Below are positions 24,946 to 33,772 of a DNA stretch of 52,074 nt, one piece after another; the first letter of the stretch is position 1, and the number at the start of each line of letters is the position of its first letter. The DNA is from DATAAZ01 sp036259875 (GTDB lineage: Bacteria; Actinomycetota; Thermoleophilia; Gaiellales; Gaiellaceae). The position numbers and the translations under genes were made by a program. Location: NCBI GenBank assembly GCA_036259875.1, contig DATAAZ010000001.1, positions 1-52,074 of the forward strand. The letters run 5' to 3'. A model generated the notes under the pieces. It ran no database searches and was not told where the DNA came from. It was given only the letters and a program-made list of their open reading frames with translations.

Positions 24946-25349
24946 TCGAGCGTCGTCGCAAGCCGCCGCGCGAGCTCTCGCAGCATCCGGACCGCAACGG
25001 CCGGATACGAGACCAGGAACCGCTCGAGGTCGGCGCTCGGCACGACGAGACAGCGGAGCGGCGTCGTCGCGACGACGTCCGCAGTCGGCGGCGTCTCGAG
25101 AAGGGCGGAGACGTCTCCGAAGAACTGGCCCCCGCCGATCCGGGTCCGCTCGGTCCCGTGGATGACGACGGCGGCCTCGCCGTCGAGGATCACGTACAGG
25201 TTCGATCCGGTGAGCCCCTGGCGCAGCACGCGCTGGCCCTCCGGGAATACCTCTTCGTCATAGGTGTGCGCGATCGCCTCGAGCTGCGGACGCGCGAGAT
25301 CGGCGAAGAGCGCGAGGCGTGAGAGCGTGTCGACGTCCGTCCCGTTCAT
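24933..25349 (-). CDS. stand-alone cyclic-nucleotide-binding-domain protein
   Basis: A 138-residue protein from ATG 25349, overlapping the previous stop as ATGA. The whole length is one CNB domain: LFADLARPQLEAIAH, FPEGQRVLRQGLTGSNLYVI, then the phosphate-binding cassette FFGDVSALLETPPTADVVA. There is no DNA-binding or kinase domain. The cassette lacks the Arg that contacts the cyclic phosphate (Pro instead) and has Asp for the usual Glu, so ligand binding cannot be assumed. It sits between two flavoprotein genes and upstream of a cyclase gene. Confidence 0.88.
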   Translation of the reverse strand: MNGTDVDTLSRLALFADLARPQLEAIAHTYDEEVFPEGQRVLRQGLTGSNLYVILDGEAAVVIHGTERTRIGGGQFFGDVSALLETPPTADVVATTPLRCLVVPSADLERFLVSYPAVAVRMLRELARRLATTLEWLG

Positions 25350-26680
25350 GCGTCCAGATCCCGCGCTGCGAAGTAAATCGCCTCCGAGAAGGTCGGGAAG
25401 GGCTGAATCGTGTCGCGAAGGACCTCGACGGGCACCTCGGCTCGCACCGCGAGCGTGAGCTGGCCCAGCCATTCGCCCGCCTCGGGGCCGACCGCGACGG
25501 CACCGACGAGGACGCCCCGCTCGCGGTCGGCGAAGAGCTTGACGAAGCCGGGCTTCTTCGGCGTCTGGTACGTCCCGGTGCGCGAGACGTTCTCGAGGCG
25601 CGCCGTCGCGACGATCGCCCCGTCGCCGCTCGTGTCTCCCACGACCGCCACCTGCGGATCGGTGAAGACGACCGCCGGGATCGCGCGGTAGTCGGCGCGC
25701 CGGTCGTGCCCGGCCACGTTCGCCGCCGCGACGCGTCCCTGGTACTTCCCGACGTGGGTGAACAGGGCGACGCCGGTCACGTCGCCGACGGCCCAGACGC
25801 CGTCGCTCGCCCGGAGACGATCGTCCACCTCGATTCCGCGCGGGCCGAGCGAGACCGGGAGACGCTCGAGGCCGAAGCCCTCCACGTTCGGCTTGCGCCC
25901 GGTCGCGAGCAGGAGGTGCGTTCCTTCGACCTCCCCGTCGCCGCCGCCGGTGCAGTGGAGGCGGAAGCCCCCGTTCGCGCGCTCGTAGGCGTGCGGCCGA
26001 GTCCCGACGCGGACGTCGATTCCGTCCTCGGCGAGCGCCTCGGCGAGGGTCTCGCCCGCCTCTCGCTCCACCCGCTCGAGCAGGAAGGGGCCGCTCTGGA
26101 TCAGCGTCACGCGAGCGCCGATCCGCGCGTAGAACTGCGCGAGCTCGACTCCGACCGCGCCGCCGCCGACGACGACGAGGTGCTCGGGGAGCTCGCTGCG
26201 GCTCGTCGCCTCACGGCTCGTCCAGTACTCCGCGCCGTCCAGTCCTTCCATGCGCGGCGGCGTCGGCGTCGACCCCGTCGCGACGCAGAGCGTGTCGTAC
26301 TCGAGCTCCCGGTCGACGATCCGGACGCGCCCGGGCTCGACGACTTCCGCGGCGCCGCGAACCAGCTCGACGGCGAGCCCACCCAGCCATTGGGCCTGGC
26401 TTGCGTCGTCCTTCTCGGCCACGACGTCGCGCCACCCGAAGACGTCCTCGGGATCCACCGGCCCGAGCGCCTCGCGCGCGCCGGGCGCGAGGCGGGCCCG
26501 GTAGGCGATCTCGAGCGGGCGAAGGAGCGTCTTCGAGGGTATGCACGCCCAGTACGAGCACTCGCCGCCCACGAGCTCGCGTTCGACGAGCGTGATCGGC
26601 ACGTCCGGATCGAGCCGTCGGAGCGCCGCGACGAAGGCCTCGCCCGCGACCCCGCCCCCCAGGACGACGACGCCGGCCAC
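25346..26680 (-). CDS. class I pyridine nucleotide-disulfide oxidoreductase, dihydrolipoamide-dehydrogenase-like
   Basis: A 444-residue protein from GTG 26680, which shares its G with the nuoN stop (TAGTG). VVVLGGGVAGEAFVAAL binds FAD. GGECSYWACIPSKTL carries the redox-active CxxxxC. HLVVVGGGAVGVELAQFY binds NAD(P)H, and DGVWAVGDVTG is the C-terminal FAD motif. The canonical His of the C-terminal HPTxSE motif is absent: the sequence reads PFPTFSE. Without that base it is unlikely to be an ordinary lipoamide dehydrogenase. A quinone, dye or other disulfide reductase is possible. Its position behind nuoN suggests a redox role beside complex I. Confidence 0.85.
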   Translation of the reverse strand: MAGVVVLGGGVAGEAFVAALRRLDPDVPITLVERELVGGECSYWACIPSKTLLRPLEIAYRARLAPGAREALGPVDPEDVFGWRDVVAEKDDASQAQWLGGLAVELVRGAAEVVEPGRVRIVDRELEYDTLCVATGSTPTPPRMEGLDGAEYWTSREATSRSELPEHLVVVGGGAVGVELAQFYARIGARVTLIQSGPFLLERVEREAGETLAEALAEDGIDVRVGTRPHAYERANGGFRLHCTGGGDGEVEGTHLLLATGRKPNVEGFGLERLPVSLGPRGIEVDDRLRASDGVWAVGDVTGVALFTHVGKYQGRVAAANVAGHDRRADYRAIPAVVFTDPQVAVVGDTSGDGAIVATARLENVSRTGTYQTPKKPGFVKLFADRERGVLVGAVAVGPEAGEWLGQLTLAVRAEVPVEVLRDTIQPFPTFSEAIYFAARDLDA

Positions 26681-28194
26681 TAGCGAGGGAACGTCAGCGG
26701 CTCCACTGCTTCCCGCATGAGGTCGACGAGCGGGCCGGCGAGGACGAGGCTCGCCACCGTCACGACGGCCGTCACGAGGACGGCCGTCTCGAGCGGGCGG
26801 TCGCGCGGCGGTGAGCCGCCCGCGGGCGCGACGCGGAGGGCGGGCGGGCGCATCCACATCGCCACGATGACGCCGCCGTAGTAGTAGATCGAGACGACGG
26901 TCGCGACGACGCCGACGATCGCGAGCCACGTCCAGCCCCGGTCGATCACGGCCGCGAACACGTAGAACTTGCCGAGGAAGAGCCCCGCCGGGGGCAGGCC
27001 GATGAAACCGAACATGAACAGCGTCATCGCGCCCCCGAGCAGCGGCCGCTCCCAGAAGAAGTTGGCGAGGTTCTCGAACGTGACGGCGCTTCGAAGCTCA
27101 CGCTCCCGCGCGGCGACGATCGCGAACGACCCGATGCTCATCGCCGCGTAGGCGACGAGGTAGTAGAGGAGCGCGCGCCCGCCGAGCGCGTTTCCGGCGG
27201 CGATCGGCATGAGCAGGAACCCGGCGTGCGAGACGCTCGAGTAGGCGAGCATTCGCTTCACGTCCGACTGGACGATCGCGGCGAGGTTCCCCCATGCGAG
27301 CGAGACGCAGGCGATGACCGCGAGGGCGACTGACCAGAGGTCCTCCTCGCCGGGGAACGCCGTCGTCACGACGCGGAGCGTGAGGACGAGCGCCGCGATC
27401 TTCGTCGCAGCCGACATGAAGGCGGTCACCGGGGTCGGCGCGCCCTGGTAGACGTCGGGCGTCCACATGTGGAACGGCGCCGCCGAGACCTTGAAGGCGA
27501 GGCCGACCAGGATCATCGCGAGCCCCGCGACGAAGAGGAGCCGCTCGGCGTCGCCCGCGTGCTCGGCGATCGCGGCGAACCGGAGCTCGCCCGTGGAGCC
27601 GTAGACGAGCGCGCTCCCGAAGAGCAGCACTGCGGAGCCGAAGCTCCCGACGATCAGGTACTTGAGCCCCGCCTCGAGCGACGCGAGCCGGTGGACGCCG
27701 ATCGCGGAGAGGATGTAGAGGCAGATCGAGAACCACTCGAGGCCGAGGAAAAGGGAGAGCAGGTCGTTCGCCTGGACGAAGAACGCCATCCCACCCACCG
27801 CGGCGACGAGGAGCGCGTAGTACTCCGCGATCCGCTCGCGCTCGTCCACGAGCTCGCGCGGCACGCGCTCCCCGACCGGCGCGCGGCTCTCCCAGTACGA
27901 GACGCCCACGGCGACGAGCCCCGCAGCGGCGCAAAGGATCTGGCCCATCTCGGCGAGCCGGTCGCGGACGAGCGAGCCGCGCACGAGGGTCGACGCCTCC
28001 TCGTCGAGGCCGAACAGGATGCCCGCAGCGACACCCGCACCCGTGAGACCGAGCACTGCGACCGTCGCCGAGAACGGGCGACGCGCGCTGCGCGGGAGGA
28101 AGACGCCGACGAGCAGGCAGACGGCGGAAGCGCCGAGCAGGACGAGCGTCGGCGCGAGGGACGCCCAGTCGATGTCGGGGCTTCGGAACGCCAC
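26680..28194 (-). CDS. nuoN: NADH-quinone oxidoreductase subunit N
   Basis: A 504-residue, roughly 14-span antiporter-like membrane subunit of complex I. FKVSAAPFHMWTPDVYQGAP and AYSSVSHAGFLLM are the conserved channel helices; IVQSDVKRMLAYSS holds the key Lys. GTG start at 28194 shares a base with the nuoM stop (TAGTG). It pumps protons in the membrane arm. Last of the nuo genes, directly followed by a flavoprotein gene. Confidence 0.96.
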   Translation of the reverse strand: MAFRSPDIDWASLAPTLVLLGASAVCLLVGVFLPRSARRPFSATVAVLGLTGAGVAAGILFGLDEEASTLVRGSLVRDRLAEMGQILCAAAGLVAVGVSYWESRAPVGERVPRELVDERERIAEYYALLVAAVGGMAFFVQANDLLSLFLGLEWFSICLYILSAIGVHRLASLEAGLKYLIVGSFGSAVLLFGSALVYGSTGELRFAAIAEHAGDAERLLFVAGLAMILVGLAFKVSAAPFHMWTPDVYQGAPTPVTAFMSAATKIAALVLTLRVVTTAFPGEEDLWSVALAVIACVSLAWGNLAAIVQSDVKRMLAYSSVSHAGFLLMPIAAGNALGGRALLYYLVAYAAMSIGSFAIVAARERELRSAVTFENLANFFWERPLLGGAMTLFMFGFIGLPPAGLFLGKFYVFAAVIDRGWTWLAIVGVVATVVSIYYYGGVIVAMWMRPPALRVAPAGGSPPRDRPLETAVLVTAVVTVASLVLAGPLVDLMREAVEPLTFPR

Positions 28195-29648
28195 TAGCGC
28201 GCTCCTCGCGCGAATTGGGTTTCGATCGCGCGCTCCGGCCGGTCCGCGAACGCGTGGTCGGTGATCGCCGCGGGCCAGAACGACAGCGCGACGAGCGTGA
28301 CGGTGAGCGCCCCGACGACGGCGACCTCGACCGGGCGCAGGTCGAGCGCGTGCGCATGAACGGCGGGCCCGACCTCCTCGTGGAGGACGCCTGAGATCAA
28401 CCGCAGCATGTACATCGCGGCGAGGACGATCGCGCCCGCCCCGACGAGCGCCCACCCCCAGCCGCGCTCGAAGATTCCGTTCAGGATCAGGAACTCGGCG
28501 GCGAACGCGGTCGAAAGCGGGACGGCGAGCGCGATCACGCCGACGGTGATCAGGAGCGTCGCGAGCCGCGGCCGCCCGCGCGCCATGCCGCCGAGGAGCT
28601 CGAGGCGCGCCCCCGCCGTGCGCCGCTCGATCGCGCCGGCGAGCAGGAAGAGCGCCGCCGAGATGAGGCCGTGGTTCACCATTTGGAGGAGCGCGCCCTC
28701 GAGGCCGGAGTTGTTCACGGCCATGAGCCCGATCACGATCAGGCACATCTGCGCGAGGCTCGAGTACGCGATCACTCCGCGGACGTCGGGTGCCCGGAAC
28801 GCGAGGAGCGAGGCGTAGACGAGCCCGATCGCGGCGGCGCCGAGGACGAGCCAGCGCAGGTCGACGACAGGGTCGGGGAAGGCGGGGAGAACGATCCGCA
28901 GGAGCCCGTAGGCGGCCGTCTTCGAGACCACGCCCGAAAGGAGCGCGGAGACCTCGGCGGGCGCCTCGCGGTAGGCGTCCGGAAGCCAGCCGTGGAAGGG
29001 CCAGATGGGTGCCTTGACGGCGAAGGCGACGACGAACCCGAGGAAGATCCACGTGCTCCCGCTCTCGCCGAGGCGCGTCATGTCGAACGTCCCCCGCTCG
29101 AGCCCGAGCGAGATGATCGCGACGAGCATGAGGAGCGAGCCGGCGAGGGTGTAGATGACGAACTTGACGGTCGCCGCGTGGCGCCGCGTTCCGCCCCAGA
29201 CGCCGATCAGGACGTAAAGCGGGATCAGCATCGCCTCGAAGAAGACGTAGAAGAGGAGGAGGTCCTGGGCGGTGAAGACGCCCACGGTCGCGCCCGCGAG
29301 GAAGAGGAGCAGGCCGAAATACGCCCGCGGCCGAGCGCGGCCGACCCACATCCCGTAGGCGATCGCCGTCACCGTGACCAGCGCCGTCAGGCCCACGAGC
29401 CAGAGCGAGAAGTCGTAGAGGCCGACCTTGTAGGCGGCGTCGAGGTCCGCGAACCAGACCGTCTCGACGTCGTGCTGGAGCACGCCGGACGCGAAATCCG
29501 TGTTCCGAACGGCGACCACCCAGAGGAAGAGCTCGGCGAGCGCGACGAGGAGCGCGAAGCCGCCCGCGGCGCGAACCGTCTGCCACGGCAGCGCCCAGAC
29601 GATGAGTGCGCCTGCGAACGGGAGAACGATGAGGGCCGTCGTCAGCAT
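28194..29648 (-). CDS. nuoM: NADH-quinone oxidoreductase subunit M
   Basis: A 484-residue, multi-span antiporter-like complex I subunit. FYVFFEAMLIPLYVLIG contains the conserved Glu of helix 5, FAVKAPIWPFHGWLPDAY the Lys/His channel segment, and GVIAYSSLAQMCLIVIG the central Lys region. The ATG at 29648 directly follows the nuoL stop. Proton translocation in the membrane arm, between nuoL and nuoN as usual. Confidence 0.97.
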   Translation of the reverse strand: MLTTALIVLPFAGALIVWALPWQTVRAAGGFALLVALAELFLWVVAVRNTDFASGVLQHDVETVWFADLDAAYKVGLYDFSLWLVGLTALVTVTAIAYGMWVGRARPRAYFGLLLFLAGATVGVFTAQDLLLFYVFFEAMLIPLYVLIGVWGGTRRHAATVKFVIYTLAGSLLMLVAIISLGLERGTFDMTRLGESGSTWIFLGFVVAFAVKAPIWPFHGWLPDAYREAPAEVSALLSGVVSKTAAYGLLRIVLPAFPDPVVDLRWLVLGAAAIGLVYASLLAFRAPDVRGVIAYSSLAQMCLIVIGLMAVNNSGLEGALLQMVNHGLISAALFLLAGAIERRTAGARLELLGGMARGRPRLATLLITVGVIALAVPLSTAFAAEFLILNGIFERGWGWALVGAGAIVLAAMYMLRLISGVLHEEVGPAVHAHALDLRPVEVAVVGALTVTLVALSFWPAAITDHAFADRPERAIETQFARGAR

Positions 29649-31544
29649 CTACGAGGCGATCACGAAGGCGATGGCGAGGACGGCGAGCCCGACGGCGACC
29701 GCGAGCGCGTACGAGCGCACGACGCCGGTCTGCACGGCGGCGAGCCGGCGCCCGGCTCCGCGTACCGTCGCACCGATGTCGCCGAGACTCGCGAGCACGA
29801 GTGGCGCCTCGACGAACCGATACAGGCCGGACGCGGTGTGCGAGGCCGGCTCGTACAACGCAAGGTCGTAGGCCTCGTCGAAGAAGAACTTCTGTTCGAG
29901 CGTCCGCGCCGCCCAGGGAGCCGCACGCCGGGCGCGCTCGGGCCCGTACGTCGGCCGGCGGTAGAGCATCCACGCGAGCGCGATCCCCGCGAGCGCGAGG
30001 GCGAGCGCGGCGACCGCCGAGAAGACGGCCGTCCCGCCGCTCGCCTCCTCGATCGACTCGGCGACCGGCTCGATCCAGTGGTCGACGGCGTGCCAGAGCC
30101 CCGGAACCTGGAGGAAGCCGCCCACGAGCGAGAGGACGGCCAGGATCGCGACTGGCCAGACCATCGCGAGCGGCCCCTCGAAGCGCTCCCTGTGCAGGTG
30201 CTCCCTCGCGTATGCGGAGACGTCGCGGCCGAACACGACGAAGAGCATCCGGAACGTGTAGAGCGCGGTCAGGAAAGCGCCGACCGCGGCGAGCCCCCAG
30301 AGGATCCACCCGAGCGTTCCCGAGTTCGCGGCGCTCGCGAGGATCGCATCCTTCGAGAAGAACCCGGCGAAGGGGGGCACCGCGGCGAGCGCGAACGCGC
30401 CGACGAGCATGAAGCGATACGTCCACGGAAGTTCGCGCCCCAGCCCCCCCATGCGCCGGATGTCCTGCTCGCCGGCGAGCGCGTGGATCACGATTCCGGC
30501 CGCCATGAAGAGGAGCGCCTTGAAGAAGGCGTGGGTCATCAGGTGGAAGAGGCCTGCGCCGTAGGCGCCGAGCCCGGCCCCGACGAACATGTAACCGATC
30601 TGGCTCATCGTCGAGTAGGCGATGACGCGTTTGATGTCCGTCTGGACGAGCGCGATCAAGCCGGCGAGGACGATCGTGACGCCGCCGAGGACCGCGGCGA
30701 GGTCGTGGACCTCGGGCGCGAGCTCGAAGAGCGGCGCCGTGCGCGCGATCAGGTAGACCCCGGCCGTCACCATCGTCGCCGCGTGGATCAGCGCGCTGAC
30801 CGGGGTCGGGCCCTCCATCGCGTCGGGGAGCCAGGTGTGGAGGGGCACCTGCGCGGACTTCGCGACGGCACCGCCGAGGAGGCCGAGGGCGACGAGCGTG
30901 GCGAGCGTGTCGCTCATCAGCTCGGCCCGTCCGAAGACCGGCGCGAACGAGAGCGCGCCCGTCTGCTGGATCAGGATGAAAAGCGCCAGCGCGAAGGTTG
31001 CGTCGCCGACCGCGTTCATGATGAACGCCTTCTTGCCCGCGCCGACGGCGGAGCGGCGTCGGTGCCAGAAGTTGATCAGGAGGTACGAGGAGAGCCCGAC
31101 CATCCCCCAGCCGGCTAGGAGCAGCAGCAGGTTTCCGGCCTGCACGAGGAGGAGCATCGAGAAGACGAAGAGCGCCTTGTAGGCGTGGTAGCGCCGCTCC
31201 TCGTCGTCGGTGGCCATGTAGCCGACCGCGTAGGAGAGGATCAGGAAGCCGACCCCTGAGACGACGAGCATCATGAAGACGGAGAGCGGGTCGACGACGA
31301 TCTCGAACCCCACCCGGAAGTCGCCGGCCGAGAGCCAGGTGAAGAGCGTCGAGGCGTCGCTTCGCTCTTCCTCGTGCCGCCTGAGGAGCAGCGCGAACGT
31401 GACGACCGTGGCGACGAAGGAGACGAGGGTCGCGCCCGAGGCGATGACGCCGGCCGCACGGCCCGTGATGCGATGGCCCGCGAGCGCGATCATGACGACG
31501 GCGGCGGCGGGCGCGAAGAGCGCGACCCAGGCGGCCGGCGTCAT
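29649..31544 (-). CDS. nuoL: NADH-quinone oxidoreductase subunit L
   Basis: A 631-residue distal membrane-arm subunit with about 16 spans and the C-terminal lateral helix. WLPDAMEGPTPVSALIHAAT and TDIKRVIAYSTMSQIGYM are diagnostic. ATG 31544 is chosen over an in-frame upstream start because it overlaps the preceding stop as ATGA. The preceding gene is the arginase-fold gene, not nuoK. Confidence 0.97.
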   Translation of the reverse strand: MTPAAWVALFAPAAAVVMIALAGHRITGRAAGVIASGATLVSFVATVVTFALLLRRHEEERSDASTLFTWLSAGDFRVGFEIVVDPLSVFMMLVVSGVGFLILSYAVGYMATDDEERRYHAYKALFVFSMLLLVQAGNLLLLLAGWGMVGLSSYLLINFWHRRRSAVGAGKKAFIMNAVGDATFALALFILIQQTGALSFAPVFGRAELMSDTLATLVALGLLGGAVAKSAQVPLHTWLPDAMEGPTPVSALIHAATMVTAGVYLIARTAPLFELAPEVHDLAAVLGGVTIVLAGLIALVQTDIKRVIAYSTMSQIGYMFVGAGLGAYGAGLFHLMTHAFFKALLFMAAGIVIHALAGEQDIRRMGGLGRELPWTYRFMLVGAFALAAVPPFAGFFSKDAILASAANSGTLGWILWGLAAVGAFLTALYTFRMLFVVFGRDVSAYAREHLHRERFEGPLAMVWPVAILAVLSLVGGFLQVPGLWHAVDHWIEPVAESIEEASGGTAVFSAVAALALALAGIALAWMLYRRPTYGPERARRAAPWAARTLEQKFFFDEAYDLALYEPASHTASGLYRFVEAPLVLASLGDIGATVRGAGRRLAAVQTGVVRSYALAVAVGLAVLAIAFVIAS

Positions 31545-32401
31545 CGCGCGCCGACCTCCTCGGCGACGTGGGCGCACGCGACGATCGACCGGGCGAGGCG
31601 AAGCGCGGTCGGCGGAATGCGAGCGCCAGCATCGGCGGCCGGGTCGTATGCGGTAACGGACGCCGCGCGGATCCGGAGTCGCTCTGCGATCCGCCGGACG
31701 ACGAGCTCCACGTCGTCGGCGCTCAGGCCGCCGTCGACGGCGAACGCGTTCGCACGCCCCTCGGAGGGATCGAGCGCATCGAGGTCGAGGTGGAAGTAGA
31801 CGTCCGAGACCCGGGCTCGCAGGCGGTCGACAACGGTGCCGGCTGCACCGACGTCCTGCGGCTCGATCACCGCGACCGGCGACCGCTCGAGCCGCTCCTT
31901 CTCCGCTGGGTCGACGTCCCGGATGCCGACGAGCGCGACGTTCGCCTCGGCAACGGGGCGGTACCCCGGAACGGTCGCCCGCATGGCTCCCCAGCCGGTT
32001 CCCGTGAGGATCGAGAGGCCCATTCCGTCGGCGAAGCCGCTCGTCGTCGTCTCGGGCGTGTTGAAGTCGGCGTGCGCGTCCAGCCAGACGACGCCGACGT
32101 CGCGGTCGAGGCCCGCGACAACGCCGATCGAGGTCATGCAGTTCCCCGCGAGGGCGAGCGGAAACGCGCCGGTCGCCGCAGCCTCCCCGACCCGCTCGGC
32201 GACCGCGCGAAGGACCTCGAACGAGGCGGCGACCTCGTTCGTCGAGCGGCCGTCTCGCCCGACGCGCACGAGCTCGACCTCGTGGCCGTCGCTCTCGAGC
32301 GCGTCCGCGAGACCGGCTTCGACGAGCGCGTCCGGCCCCGCGCCCATCCCGATGCCCTCGTGGCCGAGGTGGTACGGGACGACGACGAGCGCGACGCGCA
32401 A
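31541..32401 (-). CDS. arginase/agmatinase-fold protein inserted between nuoK and nuoL
   Basis: A 286-residue ureohydrolase-superfamily protein from TTG 32401, four bases after the nuoK stop. WLDAHADFNTPETTTSGF (Asp108, His110, Asp112) and HLDLDALDPSEG (Asp206, Asp208) are the manganese-binding signatures of arginases, agmatinases and formimidoylglutamases. The first metal-binding motif, normally GGDHS, reads AGNCMTS, so Cys88 replaces the metal-binding His. A subgroup with GNC instead of GDH exists, with substrate unclear to me. It ends in ATGA with nuoL, so it is translated with complex I. Whether it acts on arginine, agmatine or something else is unknown. Confidence 0.9.
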   Translation of the reverse strand: MRVALVVVPYHLGHEGIGMGAGPDALVEAGLADALESDGHEVELVRVGRDGRSTNEVAASFEVLRAVAERVGEAAATGAFPLALAGNCMTSIGVVAGLDRDVGVVWLDAHADFNTPETTTSGFADGMGLSILTGTGWGAMRATVPGYRPVAEANVALVGIRDVDPAEKERLERSPVAVIEPQDVGAAGTVVDRLRARVSDVYFHLDLDALDPSEGRANAFAVDGGLSADDVELVVRRIAERLRIRAASVTAYDPAADAGARIPPTALRLARSIVACAHVAEEVGAR

Positions 32402-32405
32402 ACGG

Positions 32406-32714
32406 TCAGCCTCGCAGCGTCCGGAGCTTGTCGACGTCCAGGTCGACCCGCAGGCGCGACATCGCGACGATCAGCCCGAGCCCGACGACCGCCTCGGACG
32501 CCGCGACGACCATGACCGCGAGGGCGAAGATTTGTCCCTCCTCGCCGCCGAGGTGGCGCGAGAAGGCGAGGAGCGCGAGGTTTCCTGCGTTCAGCATGAT
32601 CTCGAGCGCGAGGAGGACGATCAGCGGGCTCCGCCGGACGAGGACGCCGAAGGCGCCGATCGCGAAGAGGATCGCCGAGACGATCAGGTAGGAGGCGATC
32701 CCGGGACCGTCCAT
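32406..32714 (-). CDS. nuoK: NADH-quinone oxidoreductase subunit K
   Basis: A 102-residue, three-span subunit. VLVRRSPLIVLLALEIMLNAGNLAL carries the conserved membrane Glu and the LN(A)xNL signature (shown here in one run of the helix), and MVVAASEAVVGLGL the second conserved Glu. Length is normal. ATG 32714 overlaps the nuoJ stop by one base (TGATG). Confidence 0.95.
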   Translation of the reverse strand: MDGPGIASYLIVSAILFAIGAFGVLVRRSPLIVLLALEIMLNAGNLALLAFSRHLGGEEGQIFALAVMVVAASEAVVGLGLIVAMSRLRVDLDVDKLRTLRG

Positions 32715-33274
32715 CAGACGACCGGCTCTCGCTCGCGCGCCTCGGCACGGTGTGCCGGCGGGACGGTGCTTCCGAGAATGACGCCGCCGACGGCGGCCAC
32801 GAGGAGGATGATCGAGGTCACCTCGAAGGCAAGGAGGTGATCGGAGAGGAACAGGCGCCCGATCGTCGCCGGGGACCCGAACCCCGCGCCGATCTCGGCG
32901 GCGTCGGAGAGCCGGTCGCCCGCCTTGAGGACGATGACCACGACGACCTCGACCGCGATCGCGCCGGCGGCGACGACCGAAGCGACCCGCTGCAGCGTCG
33001 GTCCGCCCGCCCAGGGGGCATCTGCGCGACCGCCGAGGTACGCGATTACGAAGAGGAACATGACGACGACCGCGCCGGCGTAGACGAGGACCTGCGCGGC
33101 GGCCACGAACTCGGCCGCAAGGAGCAGGTAGAGCACGGCGAGCGAGGCGAGGTTCACGATCAGGGCGAGCGCGCTGAAGAACGGGTTGGAGAAGAGGACG
33201 ACGGCGAACCCCGACGCGAAGAGCGCCGTCGCCGCGAGGATCCAGACGATCCAGACCAGGACCTCGCCGGCCAC
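32714..33274 (-). CDS. nuoJ: NADH-quinone oxidoreductase subunit J
   Basis: A 186-residue, five-span subunit of the membrane arm. NPFFSALALIVNLASLAVLY and AAAQVLVYAGAVVVMFLFVI are the conserved helices of NuoJ, the latter with the pi-bulge helix. GTG start at 33274; the nuoI stop is directly adjacent. The C-terminal part is variable, as usual in the family. Confidence 0.95.
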   Translation of the reverse strand: MAGEVLVWIVWILAATALFASGFAVVLFSNPFFSALALIVNLASLAVLYLLLAAEFVAAAQVLVYAGAVVVMFLFVIAYLGGRADAPWAGGPTLQRVASVVAAGAIAVEVVVVIVLKAGDRLSDAAEIGAGFGSPATIGRLFLSDHLLAFEVTSIILLVAAVGGVILGSTVPPAHRAEAREREPVV

Positions 33275-33772
33275 CTAGCTCTCGACCTTCCAGACGGGCT
33301 CGGGCGTGTCGTAGAGAGCCGAGTCGGAAACCGGCACGCGCTTGATCGGCGGCGCGAGCAGCATGTCCTTCGTGTAGATCTGGTCGTCGCGGTGGTACTC
33401 GGAGAGCTCGTACTCGCTGCCGAGCGTGATGGCGTCGAACGGGCAGGCGATCTCGCAGTAGCCGCAGAAGATGCAGCGGCTCATGTTGATCTCGTAGATC
33501 CGGGCGTATCGCTCCCCGGCCGAGACGCGGTTGTCGGGCGTGTTCTCGTCCGCGACGACGCGGATGCAGTCGGCCGGGCAGGCGGCCGCGCAGAGCGAGC
33601 AGCCGACGCATTTCTCGAGCCCGTTCTCGTGACGGTTGAGCCGGTGCCGCCCCCGCCAGCGCGGGTAGACGGGCCGCTTGAACTCCGGGTACTGCTGCGT
33701 GATCGGCTTCTTGAAGATCTGCCGGAACGTGACCGCGAAGCCCTTGAGCGACTCGATCGGCTGCGGGCTCAT
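33275..33772 (-). CDS. nuoI: NADH-quinone oxidoreductase subunit I (two 4Fe-4S clusters)
   Basis: A 165-residue ferredoxin-like subunit. CVGCSLCAAACPADC and CIFCGYCEIACPFDA bind clusters N6a and N6b, which pass electrons from NuoG to NuoB. GRHRLNRHENGLEKCVGC is the standard lead-in. ATG 33772 shares a base with the nuoH stop. Confidence 0.97.
   Translation of the reverse strand: MSPQPIESLKGFAVTFRQIFKKPITQQYPEFKRPVYPRWRGRHRLNRHENGLEKCVGCSLCAAACPADCIRVVADENTPDNRVSAGERYARIYEINMSRCIFCGYCEIACPFDAITLGSEYELSEYHRDDQIYTKDMLLAPPIKRVPVSDSALYDTPEPVWKVES

Noticed and set aside
28671..31118. Very long plus-strand open frame opposite nuoL and nuoM.
   Set aside because: Composition is extremely Arg/Glu/Asp-rich without motifs, and the opposite strand has unmistakable nuo proteins; it is a GC-driven shadow frame.
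31545..31577. Upstream in-frame start for nuoL adding 11 residues.
   Set aside because: The added residues are Arg-rich and lie inside the arginase-fold gene; ATG 31544 with its ATGA junction is the better start.
28195..31632. Continuation of the nuoN reading frame upstream through nuoM and nuoL.
   Set aside because: It is merely open; NuoN similarity begins at the GTG at 28194, and the upstream translation is Arg-rich nonsense.
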